Positions 1 through 6,446 of a stretch of 6,446 nucleotides of DNA are shown here, piece after piece. Both the position numbers and the translations under genes were made by a program. The notes beneath the pieces were generated by a model, which ran no database searches, had not been told where the DNA came from, and saw nothing but the letters and a program-made list of their open reading frames with translations. Within the stretch, counting starts at the first letter, position 1, and every line of letters starts with the position of its first letter. This DNA comes from an uncultured Prosthecobacter sp. (GTDB taxonomy: Bacteria > Verrucomicrobiota > Verrucomicrobiia > Verrucomicrobiales > Verrucomicrobiaceae). Where the stretch lies: the NCBI GenBank assembly GCA_937941745.1, contig CALDGV010000387.1, forward strand, positions 1 to 6,446, read 5' to 3'.

Positions 1-3000
1 ATCGGACGGTGACGGCACCCGGTGGTGTACCCGTGATGACCACGGGAATGTTCACCGTACCGACATCTTCAGCCACCGTCAGAGGCGCGGTGCCTATGGC
101 CACAGAGCCACTCGTGAAGTTATCGTTGTCTGCCAACAGCATGGTGGCCGTTCCGATGCGCACGCCGTAGGTGCCAGAGACAGGAGTGATGTTCATCACG
201 ATGGTTTCCACCCCCTCAGGAATCGTGTCATTCACTGGCGTTAGCTTGACTCTCACTCCCGTGGCATCCGCCGGGATCGTCGCCGTGCCAGAAAGCCCTG
301 TATAATCCACACCGCTGGTGGCTGTACCGCTCAGGGTGTAGTTCACAACCAGCGGAGAACTGGTCTGCACACGCCTGGCGATGAAAAACTCCCTGCCTGT
401 GCTGGTGTCAGCCTCAGAGAGATGGGTCGTGAGGTTGCTGAGCACATCTCCGACACTCACATCCACCATTTGCTGGTCTCCATCGATGATCCAACTGGTC
501 ATGCTATGCTTCTGGCCGGGCAGCAGGCTGTATCCTGTGCCTGGCTGGAGGGTGAGCGTCACCGTTTCAGCATCTTCATTCAGGGTGTCAGCCAGCATGG
601 AGACGGTGACTGTCTTGCTCGTCTCGCCGGAGGCAAAGGTGACCGTGCCCGGCAATGCCGTGAAATCGGTGCCACTGACTGCGGTGCCGCTGATGGTGTA
701 ATTCACGGTGACAGCCGCACCCGAGGCAGGACGATGAATCTGGAACACCGGACCATTGGAACTGCCGCTGGCCGGCTCCACCCCTGTCCCTGTATTAAGT
801 TCCAGATAGACCTGTGTGATGTCATCATCAGCAATGTTCACGGTGGCCTCTCCAGTACCGCCAATGAAGTAATTCTGGGCCGTGCGCAGTTGTAGAACCA
901 CATCCTGAGTGCCTTCATTCAGAGTGTCGTCAAAAGGCACGATCTCCACCGAGGTGGAGGCGCTGCCAGCAGGGATTACCGCACGTCCGTCCAAGCGACG
1001 ATAATCCGTACCGAGGATGGCACGTCCATTGACCGAGTAGTCCACAGTCAGAGAGGTGCTGGGCAGACCCGAGCGGGTGATGGTGAAGACACCGATGTTG
1101 GATCCTGCCTCACTCGCAGCCGCATCTGTGGCCGTGATCGTGACCACGGGCATGTCATCGTCATTCAGGATGGAGGTCACGTTCTGCGCAGTGCTGTCAC
1201 GCAGGTAGGCAGCATTGTTCGAGATCGTGGTGATGATGGTCTCCGTGGTCTCGATGTCGGCATCATTGACGGGCGTGATGTCAAAAGTGACGCTCGACTG
1301 GGCTGCGGGTATGGTCACCGCCGTGCTTGCGCTGTAATCGGAGTTTCGAGTGGCTGTTCCGGTGTAGGCAACATTCACATTCAATGCAGCCGTGGTCGGT
1401 CCGTTGCGTTCCAGCTTCAGGGTGATCTTGTCCGTGCCTGCCTCCTGCCCCACATCGTCCACAGGCGTGATTCTCACCACTGGCAGGCTGCTTTCATCAT
1501 CGATGATCGGCACGACAGCACGTGGGTTGCCACCCATGATGTAGCCTGCCGCCGTGTTCACAAAGTCCAGCGCAGCATACTCCACCCCTTCGGCAGTACC
1601 ATCGTTGACGGGAGTCACCGTGATGTCGAGGAAGGCAGCCCCTGCAGGAATGATGTATTCCGAGGTTCCAAAACCACCATCGGGGCTCGTGGCAGCCTTG
1701 GGAGCTGGGTTCAGGGTATAGTCCGTATTCCGCGTGGCACTGCCGCTGTTCACGTCATAAATCTGGACGGAGACTGCCGCAGAGGTGCTGCCAGCACGGT
1801 TCAAACGTACCACGGCGGTGCCTGGGGTGCTGCTTTCATTGGCCGTGCCGTCCGGGTAACTGATCGTGATGGCAGGAAGCAGCGTGCTGCTGAAGTTTTT
1901 GCCCGTGACATTCGGCCCCACGGTGGTGCTGCTGCCCGCAAAGGTATGTGGATAAAGGTTCGGCGTGATGGTGTAGGTGCCCGCAGCCAGCCGGGTGATG
2001 ACATAATTCCCGTCACTGTCCGTCCAGGTGCCGCGGAAGGTGGCGCTGTTCGAGTGATTGATGTTGTTCGATGGCGCATAGTTGGCCACGTACACTCCCT
2101 CCAGTGGCTGGCCTCCGGATTGGGTCACCGTTCCGCTGACGGTGAACGAAGATGGGCTGCCAACTGTGATAAGCAGGCCTTTGGTGGTCCTCTTGCCTTT
2201 CATGTCGCTGGCCGTGCACAGCACCCGATAGTGCCCCGCAGTGCTCCATGACTTGGTCTGAGTAGCACTGTTGTTGGTGGAGTAAGTGCCGTCATCGAAG
2301 AACCAGGCGTAAGCCAGGGTATCCCCCTCTGCATCGGTCGCTGTGGCGGTCAGGGTCACCGAGGCGGCAACCGCTGCCGTGGTGGTGCTGGCATTGAGGG
2401 TCAAAGTCGGCGCAGTGTTCCCTGGAGTGTCCCCGATTTGCACCCGCACATCCATGGAGGGCGGCGTGGTGGAGGTGTTTCTGGCCACGGGGGTCACGTG
2501 GATGTTGAACTCAGGATCACTGTAAGTTCTCCCGACACGCAGGGCGGAATCGTTGCGCGTGTCCGTGATGCCATTTCCAAAGGAGCCTGGCGTCATGTCC
2601 AGGAGCTGTGCTCCAGCATTGCTGCCATTCAGAGGTGCCCCGCCGCTGCCGCCGATGCCCCAGAGCCCCCACCGGTCAAAAGTCATCATCAGGCCATTCA
2701 TGAAGCCCGAGTTGGAAGTGTGGAGCTGACGGAACTCCGCCCAGTAATCCCTTTCGGCATCCGATCGGATCCGCAGGGCATAACGCAGGCTCGGGTCAGC
2801 GATTCCCTCGTCCGTCTGATGGATGCGGTAAAGACCGCTGGAAGTGACATTCCAGAACTGTTCCTGAGGCATCCACGACAGGGCACTCTTGAAACTGGCC
2901 GTGAACTGCCCGCTGATGCCACCACTGCCCATGACATCGAAGTTGTTTCCATACTCCAGATTGCTTCCAGGACCGGTGACACTCGGGGGCGTGGTGCGCC

Positions 3001-4372
3001 AGTAGTTGGCGTGCCAGACCCCCAGATTATGCCCCAGCTCATGCATGAAAGTACCGGCCCCGCTGGTCTTCATCCTCATGCCACGCCCACCTACCGAAGC
3101 GGACCCCCCGTAACTGCCAGGACCACCCTGCCAGCGGACACCATCCAGATTGTAGCTCATGTAGTCGTAGCCCATGCTGCGTGCGATCTGGCGTGCATGA
3201 GTCTGGATCAGATAGTCTCCACCGCCTTCATCCGCATCATAGCGGCTGTACCATGAAAGTGGGTAGGGCAGGATCACCAGTGGCGGCACCGCGTAGGTCA
3301 GGTAGCAGCGGCCATAGCTGTTCGTGACCACAAAATCGTTCGCCTGCTTGAGCATGTCATAGCATTCCTGCTCATTTTGAGGGTCCACGGGATTGTCTGG
3401 AAAGGCCGCCCGGATGTACAGAAAGGTCCGGTTGCCGGTCGTCCACCCCCCCGGCACCGTGCCAACCGTACCGTGGGCGGGGCCACTGCCCGTGCCTGAA
3501 TTCAACTCTGTGCCCAGTGAGGCCCAATGAGCCTTCTCCTCATCGGTCAGATACTTCTCCGCAAGCTGGCTGATATGCCCCCCGCTGCAGACATAAACGA
3601 TCTGCTCTGGCGTCTCAAAGGCAGGCGTCTCCTCTTCAACCGGTGGTGGCGGTGCTGCAGCAGCGATCTCCACCTCCGTCTCGATGCCAGACACTGGGCA
3701 GACATCCACCATCTGCTTCCCATCCAGCACAGGCATTTCCCCCACTTCCAGCACACGCATGGGAGAGTCTGAAACCGCCATTTCCCGGGCTACGGAGATG
3801 CCGTTGATGGAAATGTTCGTCGTCGTGCGCTGTCCCAGGCGCCGTCCATAGACATGGGCATTCCACTGGCGGCCATTTTTGTCTCTGATGGTCCGCGTGT
3901 ATGGCTCAGGGCTATTTTCCGCACCAGGAGCGGGGACGTTGCCATAAACCTCATAGTCCCCCCTGAGGTTGGGGCGCTCCTCGAGAAGCCCGACGATTTC
4001 CGGCGGCAGCTTTTGCCGAATCACCATCGGCACCGCATGGGCAATCGCTGCCTGCGGATCCCTTGGGATCATCTTCGCGATCTGCCTCGTGTGCTCACGT
4101 GCGGCGGCCTTCCCCGCCTCAATCAATGCCCCGCGCTGCGAACCTTCCGCTTGCAAAAACTGCTCACTCCACGCTCGGAAGTCTTGAATGGCTTTCGGTG
4201 CGGAGAGCGGCAGTGAAGGCAGTTTCAGACCTTCCGCCGCAGCGATCTTTTCCACGGCACGCTGGGGCGCATGATACACCTCAGGTGACTGGATGTATGC
4301 ATCGGGCCCGCCGAGAATCCAAAGGAGGCCAGCAGAGAAAGCCAAGGCGGCCAGAAGGGAAAACTTTTTCAT
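1..4372 (-). CDS. Exported gametolysin-like (M11) zinc metallopeptidase with PKD-like and multiple Calx-beta domains, C-terminally partial
   Basis: The frame is open without a stop from ATG 4372-4370 to the left edge (1457 codons); I checked the reading frame at about a dozen points. Residues 1-25 look like a signal peptide (MKK, then a hydrophobic stretch). Residues about 26-290 match no domain I know and are a plausible propeptide, with an Ala/Pro/Glu-rich linker near 235-255. The catalytic domain starts near W310. HELGHNLGVWH at 444-454 fits HExxHxxGxxH: zinc ligands H444, H448 and H454, catalytic E445. The Met-turn is DVMG with M481. This combination is known from metzincins, and NLGxxH followed by DVMG resembles family M11. 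An all-beta section follows to about 645, then a PKD-like domain (about 650-736), a carboxypeptidase-regulatory-like domain (about 739-828), and Calx-beta repeats to the edge. It probably cleaves extracellular or surface proteins; the substrate is unknown. No Shine-Dalgarno site precedes the ATG. Surface anchoring or a secretion tail would lie outside the window. The peptidase call is firm; the exact family is less so. Confidence 0.9.
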   Translation of the reverse strand, partial: MKKFSLLAALAFSAGLLWILGGPDAYIQSPEVYHAPQRAVEKIAAAEGLKLPSLPLSAPKAIQDFRAWSEQFLQAEGSQRGALIEAGKAAAREHTRQIAKMIPRDPQAAIAHAVPMVIRQKLPPEIVGLLEERPNLRGDYEVYGNVPAPGAENSPEPYTRTIRDKNGRQWNAHVYGRRLGQRTTTNISINGISVAREMAVSDSPMRVLEVGEMPVLDGKQMVDVCPVSGIETEVEIAAAAPPPPVEEETPAFETPEQIVYVCSGGHISQLAEKYLTDEEKAHWASLGTELNSGTGSGPAHGTVGTVPGGWTTGNRTFLYIRAAFPDNPVDPQNEQECYDMLKQANDFVVTNSYGRCYLTYAVPPLVILPYPLSWYSRYDADEGGGDYLIQTHARQIARSMGYDYMSYNLDGVRWQGGPGSYGGSASVGGRGMRMKTSGAGTFMHELGHNLGVWHANYWRTTPPSVTGPGSNLEYGNNFDVMGSGGISGQFTASFKSALSWMPQEQFWNVTSSGLYRIHQTDEGIADPSLRYALRIRSDAERDYWAEFRQLHTSNSGFMNGLMMTFDRWGLWGIGGSGGAPLNGSNAGAQLLDMTPGSFGNGITDTRNDSALRVGRTYSDPEFNIHVTPVARNTSTTPPSMDVRVQIGDTPGNTAPTLTLNASTTTAAVAASVTLTATATDAEGDTLAYAWFFDDGTYSTNNSATQTKSWSTAGHYRVLCTASDMKGKRTTKGLLITVGSPSSFTVSGTVTQSGGQPLEGVYVANYAPSNNINHSNSATFRGTWTDSDGNYVITRLAAGTYTITPNLYPHTFAGSSTTVGPNVTGKNFSSTLLPAITISYPDGTANESSTPGTAVVRLNRAGSTSAAVSVQIYDVNSGSATRNTDYTLNPAPKAATSPDGGFGTSEYIIPAGAAFLDITVTPVNDGTAEGVEYAALDFVNTAAGYIMGGNPRAVVPIIDDESSLPVVRITPVDDVGQEAGTDKITLKLERNGPTTAALNVNVAYTGTATRNSDYSASTAVTIPAAQSSVTFDITPVNDADIETTETIITTISNNAAYLRDSTAQNVTSILNDDDMPVVTITATDAAASEAGSNIGVFTITRSGLPSTSLTVDYSVNGRAILGTDYRRLDGRAVIPAGSASTSVEIVPFDDTLNEGTQDVVLQLRTAQNYFIGGTGEATVNIADDDITQVYLELNTGTGVEPASGSSNGPVFQIHRPASGAAVTVNYTISGTAVSGTDFTALPGTVTFASGETSKTVTVSMLADTLNEDAETVTLTLQPGTGYSLLPGQKHSMTSWIIDGDQQMVDVSVGDVLSNLTTHLSEADTSTGREFFIARRVQTSSPLVVNYTLSGTATSGVDYTGLSGTATIPADATGVRVKLTPVNDTIPEGVETIVMNITPVSGTYGVRIGTATMLLADNDNFTSGSVAIGTAPLTVAEDVGTVNIPVVITGTPPGAVTVR
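2..1890 (-). repeat. Tandem Calx-beta protein repeats (five complete, sixth cut by the edge)
   Basis: This is the part of the minus-strand peptidase gene from about residue 828 onward. The repeat signature is a Gly/Asn-x-Asp-Tyr/Phe turn, with its Asp at residues 884, 1012, 1123, 1236 and 1356, giving a spacing of 111-128 residues. Each turn is followed by an I-P-A-G-like strand and a P-V-N-D-x-x-x-E-G-like acidic turn, and repeats are separated by acidic linkers such as IIDDES, ILNDDD, IADDD and LADNDN. A sixth unit begins near residue 1420 with LTVAEDVG. These are hallmarks of Calx-beta domains, which form immunoglobulin-like beta sandwiches that often bind calcium through acidic loops. The repeats are diverged at DNA level, so this is an old protein repeat rather than a recent duplication. 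The likely role is a rigid calcium-stabilised stalk or adhesive region. Confidence 0.85.
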
Positions 4373-4395
4373 TTAAGCAGATGATTTAGATGCAG

Positions 4396-4424
4396 GTTTT
4401 ATCTGATGGCCCACGCAAAGACAA
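4396..4424 (-). promoter_or_regulatory. Weak candidate promoter for the metallopeptidase gene
   Basis: Read on the minus strand, TTGTCT (4424-4419) and TAAAAC (4401-4396) are separated by 17 bp and lie just upstream of the ATG at 4372. They match the sigma70 consensus at only 3 of 6 and 4 of 6 positions, so the spacing and location carry most of the support. The implied leader is short, which fits the lack of a Shine-Dalgarno site. Confidence 0.25.
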
Positions 4425-4524
4425 TGCAGGGCATGGGTTTTCAGACAGGCGGGCAAGTCTCAACGAGCCGTCCGCAAAACCCTTGGAAAAAACCATCATC
4501 CAGCCTTCCAAATCATGTCAGAAG

Positions 4525-4609
4525 CACGAAATCGGACCTCAGGCTGACAGTCCAACCACAATGGCGGGCCTTCAGGCCTCCCTAACCTCCAGGAAAATGC
4601 GATTTCGTG
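4525..4609. repeat. 10-bp perfect inverted repeat, possible operator
   Basis: CACGAAATCG at 4525-4534 and its exact reverse complement CGATTTCGTG at 4600-4609 are separated by 65 bp. The right arm is part of an imperfect 8-bp tandem repeat, ATTTCGTG then ATTTCATG (4602-4617), which ends 15 bp before the preferred start of the DUF6807 gene. Widely spaced paired sites of this kind could bind a dimeric regulator, possibly the AraC-type protein encoded downstream. A perfect 10-bp pair in a spacer of this size is expected by chance only a few percent of the time, so the evidence is modest. Confidence 0.3.
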
Positions 4610-4632
4610 ATTTCATGAGCCGTTTTACCCCA

Positions 4633-5598
4633 ATGAAAACTCTTCACGCGCTTGCACTCGGTCTTTCTACGCCGCTTGCGCTTTTCGCAGACATCAGCGC
4701 CCAGCAGACCGGCAGCGTTCTGCGTCTCAGCACCCAGGGCAAAACCATCTGTGACTACCAAATGGAACCAAGCCAGGTGCCGGAAGGTGTGAACAAGATT
4801 TTTGCCCACGGAGCTCATCTGCACCCCGTGTATTCCCCCAGTGGCAGGCTCGTCACTGGCAACCATCAAGCTGACCATCCCTGGCAACGAGGCATCTGGC
4901 TTGCCTGGACGAAGACGGAGTTTGGGAGCTCCCACCCTGACTTCTGGAACATGGGCAAGTTGGATGCCAAACACGGCCACTCACTGCCTGCTGAGGTGCG
5001 CTTCGATAAGCTCGTCAAGTCATGGAGCAGTCCGCAACAGGCAGGCTTCATCAGCGAACACGTCTTTTTCGATCACAGCCAGTCTCCGAATCAAAAGGTC
5101 CTCCAAGAAACCTGGGAGGTGAGCGTGACGCAGAAAACTCTCCGCAGCGTGCCTGCCAACATCATTGACCTCACCAGCACCCAGGTCTGCGCTACAGACA
5201 AACCTCTGAAACTGCCCAAATACCATTATGGAGGCCTCGGGGTTCGCGGGAACCCGCTCTGGAACCCCGTCGACGCTGTCACGATGCTCACCAGTGAAGG
5301 TCATGACCGTAAAGCGGGTGACAACACCAAGGCCAAGTGGGTCTATCTAGGCGGCAAAGTCGATGGAGCACCCACGGGCATGGCGATTCTCATTCATCCG
5401 TCAAACTTCCGCTTCCCGCAGCCATTGCGGTTGAACCCAAAGAACCCGCAGCTCTGCGTCGCCCCTTCTCAGGATGGCGACTGGGCCATCGAGCCCGGCA
5501 AACCATATGTCTCCAAATACCGCATCCTTGTTTTTGATGGAAAACCCGACGCCCGATGGATCGATGAGCAGTGGACCGATTACTCGGGTGCCCAATGA
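4633..5598 (+). CDS. Secreted DUF6807 ('PmoA family') protein
   Basis: From ATG 4633 the product has 321 residues. Residues 1 to about 23 form a signal peptide (MKT, a Leu/Ala-rich core, possible cleavage after LFA or ISA), so it should act in the periplasm or outside the cell. The body matches my memory of the DUF6807 family: HPVYSPSG from H64, then N-H-Q-A-D-H-P-W-Q-R-G-I-W-L-A-W-T-K-T-E-F at 77-97, DFWNMG from D103, YHYGGLGVRGNP from Y197 and a C-terminal YRILVFDGKPD. The length suits a full-size family member. The 'methane oxygenase PmoA' label sometimes attached to this family should not be read as a particulate methane monooxygenase subunit: there are no membrane helices besides the signal. 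The biochemical role is unknown. The conserved His, Asp, Trp and Arg residues suggest a binding or catalytic site. In-frame starts at 4390, 4597 (AGGA only 2 bp upstream) and 4612 also exist; I chose 4633 because it gives a standard signal peptide, though no Shine-Dalgarno site precedes it. The stop overlaps the next gene. Confidence 0.85.
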   Translation: MKTLHALALGLSTPLALFADISAQQTGSVLRLSTQGKTICDYQMEPSQVPEGVNKIFAHGAHLHPVYSPSGRLVTGNHQADHPWQRGIWLAWTKTEFGSSHPDFWNMGKLDAKHGHSLPAEVRFDKLVKSWSSPQQAGFISEHVFFDHSQSPNQKVLQETWEVSVTQKTLRSVPANIIDLTSTQVCATDKPLKLPKYHYGGLGVRGNPLWNPVDAVTMLTSEGHDRKAGDNTKAKWVYLGGKVDGAPTGMAILIHPSNFRFPQPLRLNPKNPQLCVAPSQDGDWAIEPGKPYVSKYRILVFDGKPDARWIDEQWTDYSGAQ

Positions 5599-6362
5599 AG
5601 ACTGATGCTGTATCTGAGTCGGTGCTCCGGGAGTTGTTTGACCTGCTTCCGGAAGTGCAGGCCTGGATCAAGGATGCAAGACATCGCTACCTCTGGGTGA
5701 ACCGTGCTTTTTTGCTCAACTATGGCCTTCACCACCTCGACGAGGTGTTGGGGAAGACAGATCACGATCTCTCGCCGCCGCATCTAGCGGCTCAATTCCT
5801 TGCCGGAGATGAGGCGGTGCTTGCCGGGCAGACAGTGCAGGGCCGTCTGGAACTGATCGGCCGTTTTGACCATACCGCCTCGTGGAGCTTCACCACGAAG
5901 CGCCAGGTGCTGGATGCGAAAGGCCGCGCCATTGGCACTGCGGGCATCACCCGCGTGCTGGATGCCTCCCAGATCGACCAGCGTGATGACATCCGCCTGG
6001 GCGTGGTCATTTCCATGATGACGCAACGGCTCGGCAAGGCGGTGACGAACGCGGAGATGGCACGAGCTGCCGGGATGTCGTCGAGGGCCTTCGAGCGGGC
6101 CTTTGTCCGAGAATACAGCCTCCCGCCACAGCAATACCTCAAGCGTCTGCGCATCCAGACCGCATGCCGCCTGCTGGTGGACACGCGCGAATCCATCGCA
6201 GCCATCGCCCAGCGCTGTGGATTTGCCGATCAAAGCCACCTGACGCGTGAATTTCGCCGCGTCACAAGCTCCACTCCCGCAGCCTACCGCGCGGAATTTG
6301 CTGCCGCGAATCTTCCAAGCGCTGCCGCTTCTGTTCTATCCAGGAGGAACCAAAAACGATAG
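5595..6362 (+). CDS. PAS domain-containing AraC-family transcriptional regulator
   Basis: The product has 255 residues. Residues about 12-123 form a PAS sensor domain: LLPEVQAWIKD, RYLWVNRAFL, then V-L-G-K-T-D-H-D-L, and a final beta strand around GTAGITRVLD. Residues about 136-235 are a two-helix-turn-helix AraC DNA-binding domain. The first helix-turn-helix covers about 150-174 (AEMARAAGMSSRAFERAF) and the second about 200-222 (IAAIAQRCGFADQSHLTREF), followed by the typical T-P-x-x-Y-R end. The protein is cytoplasmic, with no signal or membrane segment. It probably activates or represses transcription on binding a ligand through PAS; the ligand cannot be inferred. I chose ATG 5595 because it overlaps the upstream TGA as ATGA, a translational-coupling arrangement; an in-frame ATG at 5571 would overlap by 28 bp. 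Sitting second in the operon, it likely controls its own unit. The last 20 or so residues are a basic, Ala-rich tail outside both domains. Confidence 0.93.
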   Translation: MKTDAVSESVLRELFDLLPEVQAWIKDARHRYLWVNRAFLLNYGLHHLDEVLGKTDHDLSPPHLAAQFLAGDEAVLAGQTVQGRLELIGRFDHTASWSFTTKRQVLDAKGRAIGTAGITRVLDASQIDQRDDIRLGVVISMMTQRLGKAVTNAEMARAAGMSSRAFERAFVREYSLPPQQYLKRLRIQTACRLLVDTRESIAAIAQRCGFADQSHLTREFRRVTSSTPAAYRAEFAAANLPSAAASVLSRRNQKR

Positions 6363-6366
6363 GCTT

Positions 6367-6370
6367 GGAG
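6367..6370 (+). promoter_or_regulatory. Ribosome binding site for the amidohydrolase gene
   Basis: GGAG lies 4 bp before ATG 6375, and an in-frame TAG at 6360-6362 rules out any earlier start. The site and the stop together fix the start of the last gene. Confidence 0.6.
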
Positions 6371-6374
6371 CACC

Positions 6375-6446
6375 ATGAAGCTCCAACCCGGCACCACGAT
6401 CATCACCAATGGACAGCTCATTGACGGCACTGGCGCTGCGCCTGTC
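6375..6446 (+). CDS. Amidohydrolase-family protein, N-terminal fragment
   Basis: Only the first 24 codons are inside the window. They read MKLQPGTTIITNGQLIDGTG followed by AAPV. The segment I-x-N-G-x-L-I-D-G-T-G is the characteristic first beta strand and turn of metal-dependent amidohydrolases of the imidazolonepropionase/prolidase-like type, where a small N-terminal beta sandwich precedes the metal-binding barrel. The metal-binding HxH motif would lie beyond the edge, so activity cannot be judged. There is no signal peptide in the visible part, which suggests a cytoplasmic enzyme, although a hydrophobic start is not always evident. It starts 12 bp after the regulator's stop and in the same frame, so it almost certainly shares the transcript. 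Confidence 0.75.
   Translation, partial: MKLQPGTTIITNGQLIDGTGAAPV

Larger units (their letters stand above)
4373..4632. other. Divergent intergenic region
   Basis: This spacer of about 260 bp separates the start of the leftward peptidase gene from the preferred start of the rightward operon. The rightward frame is open across nearly all of it from an ATG at 4390. The encoded stretch resembles no domain and precedes a good signal peptide, so I treat it as non-coding. It contains a weak candidate leftward promoter and an inverted repeat, listed separately. I did not find a convincing sigma70-type promoter for the rightward operon. There is no terminator, as expected between divergent genes. 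Confidence 0.7.

Noticed and set aside
422..895. 157-codon plus-strand ORF
   Set aside because: Antisense to clear Calx-beta repeats; the composition is that of a reverse-strand shadow.
2438..3256. 272-codon plus-strand ORF
   Set aside because: It lies wholly antisense to the peptidase catalytic and post-catalytic region, whose HExxHxxGxxH and Met-turn are read on the minus strand. The plus-strand product has no recognisable domain.
4566..4579. Small hairpin GGGCC-TTCA-GGCCT
   Set aside because: The stem is only 5 bp with one G-T pair and no T-run follows, and a terminator makes no sense between divergent genes.
5571..5594. Earlier in-frame start for the AraC-type regulator
   Set aside because: It would add eight residues and overlap the DUF6807 gene by 28 bp; the ATGA overlap at 5595 is the usual coupling arrangement.
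5784..6239. 151-codon minus-strand ORF
   Set aside because: Shadow of the PAS-AraC gene, whose domains are unmistakable on the plus strand.
6342..6347. Perfect AGGAGG Shine-Dalgarno-like site
   Set aside because: It lies inside the end of the regulator gene, 27 bp before ATG 6375, too far to serve it, and no start codon follows at a suitable distance. GGAG at 6367-6370 is better placed.

Overview
The window reads as a bacterial chromosome segment of moderately high GC. Its gene content points to the Planctomycetes-Verrucomicrobia-Chlamydiae group, most likely Verrucomicrobiota. That is inferred from three things: a secreted DUF6807 ('PmoA family') protein, a very large exported protein with many Calx-beta repeats behind a metzincin peptidase domain, and weak or absent Shine-Dalgarno sites on most genes. 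No marker gene is present, so the taxonomic call is tentative.

Layout. Positions 1-4372 (minus strand) are one continuous open frame of 1457 codons that runs off the left edge. It encodes an exported multidomain zinc metallopeptidase related to gametolysin (family M11). The order is a signal peptide, a roughly 260-residue putative propeptide, a catalytic domain with HELGHNLGVWH and a Met-turn, a PKD-like domain, a carboxypeptidase-regulatory-like domain, five complete Calx-beta repeats and the start of a sixth. All plus-strand ORFs in this stretch are antisense shadows.

Positions 4373-4632 are the divergent intergenic spacer. It holds a weak candidate promoter for the peptidase and a 10-bp perfect inverted repeat close to the start of the rightward operon.

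Positions 4633-6446 (plus strand) carry a tightly packed three-gene unit: a signal-peptide-bearing DUF6807 protein, then a cytoplasmic PAS-AraC transcriptional regulator whose ATG overlaps the previous stop (ATGA), then 12 bp later the first 24 codons of an amidohydrolase-like protein that leaves the window.

How they may work together (inference): the overlap and short spacing imply one transcript, with the PAS-AraC protein sensing a small molecule and controlling this unit, and the DUF6807 protein and amidohydrolase acting on a related substrate. The substrate cannot be read from the sequence. The divergent peptidase may share the regulatory spacer, but nothing shows a functional link. I see no tRNA, rRNA, CRISPR, insertion sequence or convincing terminator.
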